A stretch of 40,215 nucleotides of DNA from an uncultured Lachnospiraceae bacterium (GTDB lineage: Bacteria > Bacillota > Clostridia > Lachnospirales > Lachnospiraceae), in assembly GCA_947624815.1 (NCBI GenBank), contig CANQME010000017.1, forward strand, positions 1 through 40,215, read 5' to 3'. Each line of letters begins with the position of its first letter. The stretch's first letter is position 1. Under the pieces are notes generated by a model that saw only the letters and a list, made by a program, of their open reading frames with translations, searched no databases and had not been told where the DNA came from. Shown in pieces: positions 37,748 to 40,215 of this stretch. The translations under genes were made by a program, and so were the position numbers.

Positions 37748-37821
37748 CGTGCGTTAGAGGATTCGAACCCCCGACCTTTTGGTCCGTAGCCAAACGCTCT
37801 ATCCAGCTGAGCTAAACGCAC
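37748..37821 (-). tRNA. tRNA-Arg (ACG)
   Basis: 74 nt. Acceptor GTGCGTT/AACGCAC, D arm GCTC...GAGC, anticodon stem TTTGG/CCAAA with loop CTACGGA (anticodon ACG, A34 expected to become inosine), T arm GGGGG-TTCGAAT-CCTCT with wobble pairs. Discriminator G, no encoded CCA. Confidence 0.95.
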
Positions 37822-37968
37822 ATCCTTTTGTCCCAGACACCACATCTGAAACATAGATATGATACCCTTTTCTCTGCAAAATGTCAAGTGCTATTTTCAA
37901 AAATTATAAGAACCCTTCCCGGCGGTTTTTCATATGCTGTTAAGAAGGAAAAAACGGAAGGAAAAATT

Positions 37969-39786
37969 ATGGCGATCGGATATTTACAGGTGCAGACCCG
38001 CACGGCACAGGAGGCCATCCCTCTTGACGGCGTCTCCGTGCGCATCCTGGACGACGAGGGGAATACGCTCTATCGCCTCACTACGGATGACAGCGGCCAG
38101 ACACAGCCCGTGGCGCTGGAAACCGTAGACCGCAGTTTTTCCCAGAATCCAAATTACCTGGGACAGCCCTATGCAAACTATGGAGTACAGGTGGAGGCAG
38201 AAGGCTTTCAGCCGGTTTCCGTGACCCAGATCCCCATCTTTGACCAGGAGACAGCCACTCTGCCGGTGGCGCTGATGCCCCTGCAGGAGGGCGCAGCCCC
38301 TCGCCAGGCGCCGGATAACATTGTGATCGGCCCGCCTGCAGTGGCCGGAAACGAGCCACGGAATCAGGAGGGTACCACGGCGGACAGCCGCGTGCTGCGC
38401 CAGGTGGTCATTCCCAACCCGATTACCGTCCATCTGGGCGCCCCAGGCTCCTACGCCGCCAATGTGGAGGTTCCCTTCTCCGACTATGTAAAGAACGTGG
38501 CCAGCAGCGAGGTCTATCCCACCTGGCCGGAAAACGCACTGAGGGCAAACATCTACGCCATCATGACGTTCGCCTTAAACCGGATTTACACCGAATGGTA
38601 CAAAAGCCAGGGCTATTCCTTCGACATCACCAACAGCACGGCCTACGACCAGTACTATGTGCCCGGGCGGCCCATCTACGGCTCCATCAGCGGGATCGTA
38701 GACGAACTGTTTGGAGAATACGCCCGCAGGCAGGGACAGGAGGCCCCCTATTTCACTTCTTTCTGCAACGGAACCACGTCCACCTGCGACGGGCTGTCCC
38801 AATGGGGCAGCGTCTCCCTGGCAAACCAGGGCTATTCCCCTTTGCAGATCCTGCGCTACTATTATCCGAACGATCTTGAGATCGCAGAGACCAATATTGT
38901 CACAAACGCCCTGTCCTCCTATCCCGGGACTGCCCTCCGGCTGGGCAGCAGCGGACTGGATGTGCAGACGATCCAGTCTTACCTCAACCGGATCCGCCGC
39001 AACTATCCCGCCATCCCGGCCATCACCGATCCGGCAGGTTCTTTCGGCGAGAGCACCCGGGCCGCCGTGACTGCTTTCCAGAACATCTTCGGCTTAAGCC
39101 CCGACGGCGTGGTGGGAAAAGCTACCTGGTACCGTCTCTCCAGCCTGTATACCGCTGTGACGCGCCTGGCCGAGCTGGACAGCGAGGGCACTACCCTGGG
39201 GATCGGCACCGTACCGCCCAGTGTAACGCTGCGGCAGGGCTCCCAGGGCCAGGACGTGATCACCCTGCAATACCTCTTAAACGTCATCTCCCAGTATGAG
39301 CCCAGCGTGCCCGCCCCCGCCCAGGACGGCATCTTCGGCAGCGGTACCAGGGAATCCGTCATCGCCTTTCAGCGCGCCATGGGCTTAGACGCAGACGGCA
39401 TCGTGGGGCCGCTCACCTGGCAGGCCCTTTACAGGCTCTATCTGGGGATCAATGAAAACGTGCCCATGCCGGGGCCCGGCGGCGGCGACGTCACCTATAC
39501 GGTACAGGCCGGGGACAGCCTCTGGCTCATCGCCCAGCGCTACGGCACCACGGTAAGCGCCATCAAACAGGCAAACGGCCTCACCGGAGATATGCTCCGG
39601 ATCGGCCAGGTGCTCAAAATTCCGGTTTCCTCAAATCCCTATGTGGAGTACACCGTGCGCCCGGGCGACACCCTCTGGGAGCTGTCCCGCAAATACAATA
39701 CTACCGTAGAAGCAATCCTGCAGGCCAACGGCCTTACCAGCACCGTGCTCCAGATCGGTCAGGTGCTGCGGATTCCTGTGGGCTGA
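37969..39786 (+). CDS. SpoIID-like, PG-binding and LysM multidomain protein
   Basis: 605 residues from the ATG at 37969 (GGAAGG upstream). Domains: N-terminal CnaB/carboxypeptidase-regulatory-like part (~5-95), SpoIID-like part (~145-300, with PFSDYVKNVASSEVYPTWPE), two PG_binding_1 repeats (~320-385 and ~410-480, GIFGSGTRESVIAFQRAMG), and two LysM repeats (~505-550 and ~558-604, YTVQAGDSLWLIAQRYGTTV). No signal peptide is visible. Likely acts on or binds peptidoglycan, possibly in spore cortex or coat. Catalytic activity is not evident. Confidence 0.88.
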   Translation: MAIGYLQVQTRTAQEAIPLDGVSVRILDDEGNTLYRLTTDDSGQTQPVALETVDRSFSQNPNYLGQPYANYGVQVEAEGFQPVSVTQIPIFDQETATLPVALMPLQEGAAPRQAPDNIVIGPPAVAGNEPRNQEGTTADSRVLRQVVIPNPITVHLGAPGSYAANVEVPFSDYVKNVASSEVYPTWPENALRANIYAIMTFALNRIYTEWYKSQGYSFDITNSTAYDQYYVPGRPIYGSISGIVDELFGEYARRQGQEAPYFTSFCNGTTSTCDGLSQWGSVSLANQGYSPLQILRYYYPNDLEIAETNIVTNALSSYPGTALRLGSSGLDVQTIQSYLNRIRRNYPAIPAITDPAGSFGESTRAAVTAFQNIFGLSPDGVVGKATWYRLSSLYTAVTRLAELDSEGTTLGIGTVPPSVTLRQGSQGQDVITLQYLLNVISQYEPSVPAPAQDGIFGSGTRESVIAFQRAMGLDADGIVGPLTWQALYRLYLGINENVPMPGPGGGDVTYTVQAGDSLWLIAQRYGTTVSAIKQANGLTGDMLRIGQVLKIPVSSNPYVEYTVRPGDTLWELSRKYNTTVEAILQANGLTSTVLQIGQVLRIPVG

Positions 39787-40215
39787 CCCTGAAAGGCCGC
39801 CACGCTCTGCCTCAGGCGCTCCATCCCTTCCAGGATACGCTGTCTGGGGCAGGCGGCGTTCAGCCGCAGGAATGCCCTGCCGCAGGCACCGTATTCCTCT
39901 CCCGCCGTCAGGTACAGGCCGCTGTCCACCCGGATAAACGCCGCCAGTTCCCCGGCGTCTTCCGTCACGCCGCTGCAGTCCAGCCAGAGCAGATAGGTGG
40001 CCTGGGAGGGCACCACCCGGATCCCCGGAATCTCCCGCTCCACAAACGCCCTGACCGCCTGTTTGTTTTCATACAGGTATCTGCGCAGTTCTTCCAGCCA
40101 GGGCTCTCCCCTGGTAAAGGCCGCCACCGCCGCTCCCACCGCAAAGACATTCGGCTCCGCCACCTCATCGGTGTTCAGACCCCGCTCCAGCCTGTGCCGT
40201 ATCACGGGATCCGGC
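39759..40215 (-). CDS. MalY/PatB-type PLP aminotransferase/C-S lyase, C-terminal part
   Basis: Partial: the frame runs past the right edge. The 152 visible residues hold EVAEPNVFAVGAAVAAFTRG, EELRRYLYENKQAVRAFVER, PSQATYLLWLDCSG and GRAFLRLNAACPRQRILEGM, the usual C-terminal part of MalY/PatB (fold-type I; Arg in RLNAACPR binds the substrate carboxylate). The family includes cystathionine beta-lyases. The PLP lysine is outside the window. Its end overlaps the SpoIID/LysM gene end by 28 bp, convergently. Confidence 0.85.
   Translation of the reverse strand, partial: PDPVIRHRLERGLNTDEVAEPNVFAVGAAVAAFTRGEPWLEELRRYLYENKQAVRAFVEREIPGIRVVPSQATYLLWLDCSGVTEDAGELAAFIRVDSGLYLTAGEEYGACGRAFLRLNAACPRQRILEGMERLRQSVAAFQGQPTGIRST

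Overview
The window looks like a low-to-mid GC Firmicute of class Clostridia, most likely a Lachnospiraceae gut anaerobe. This is an inference from Firmicute-type ribosome binding sites and promoters, a Clostridia-type chromosomal gene set (HAAS/DUF1700, DUF6171, RlmL-like methyltransferase, RdgB, YfcE) and spore-associated SpoIID/LysM architecture. About 1-32.75 kb is one end of an integrated prophage; 32.8-40.2 kb is host chromosome. The junction is a tyrosine integrase (31663-32655) lying against the 3' end of a tRNA-Pro gene. The other prophage end (baseplate, tail fibre, lysis genes, second att site) is outside the window.

The prophage is a contractile-tailed (myovirus-like) phage whose late operon follows the order of Bacillus PBSX/skin (xkd/yqb). 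Reading leftward on the minus strand: terminase small and large subunits, portal, head morphogenesis protein, a run of tiny genes, scaffold, major capsid, YqbG/XkdH/gp10/tail-terminator connectors, sheath, tube, a tail assembly chaperone with a -1 frameshift site, tape measure, XkdP-like LysM protein and XkdQ-like hub. An ArpU/RinA-type regulator (17611-18075) lies just upstream. Between it and terS are 20-bp direct repeats, a promoter candidate and two tandem terminator hairpins, so late expression is probably controlled there.

The early region (18.2-27.8 kb, minus strand) holds an HNH-like protein, PcfJ- and PcfK/AcrIIA9-like proteins, a DUF7666-like protein, an RNase H-fold protein, an HUH replication initiator, small accessory genes and a Cro-like regulator. 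It faces an S24-peptidase CI-type repressor (27913-28524). Four 11-bp operators lie in the divergent control region and a fifth lies at the start of the early operon.

The accessory zone between repressor and integrase (28.5-31.6 kb) is the most unusual part. It packs in a TxpA/holin-like type I toxin with a convergent antisense RNA, a NYN-domain nuclease behind a terminator-like leader, two related structured RNA candidates (one with a strong promoter and terminator), and a HicB-HicA-HicB cluster. A 16-bp palindrome (GTTGCACCGGTGCAAC) occurs five times across the prophage, always between genes and in the same orientation. It is the best candidate here for an undescribed regulatory or DNA-organisation element.

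The host segment contains tRNA-Pro(UGG), a YfcE-type phosphodiesterase, RdgB, an amidase-like membrane protein lacking expected zinc ligands, an RlmL-like rRNA methyltransferase, a 48-aa Asn/Gln-rich protein, a possible small RNA, HAAS and DUF6171 proteins, tRNA-Arg(ACG), a SpoIID-PG-binding-LysM protein and the C-terminal part of a MalY/PatB aminotransferase.
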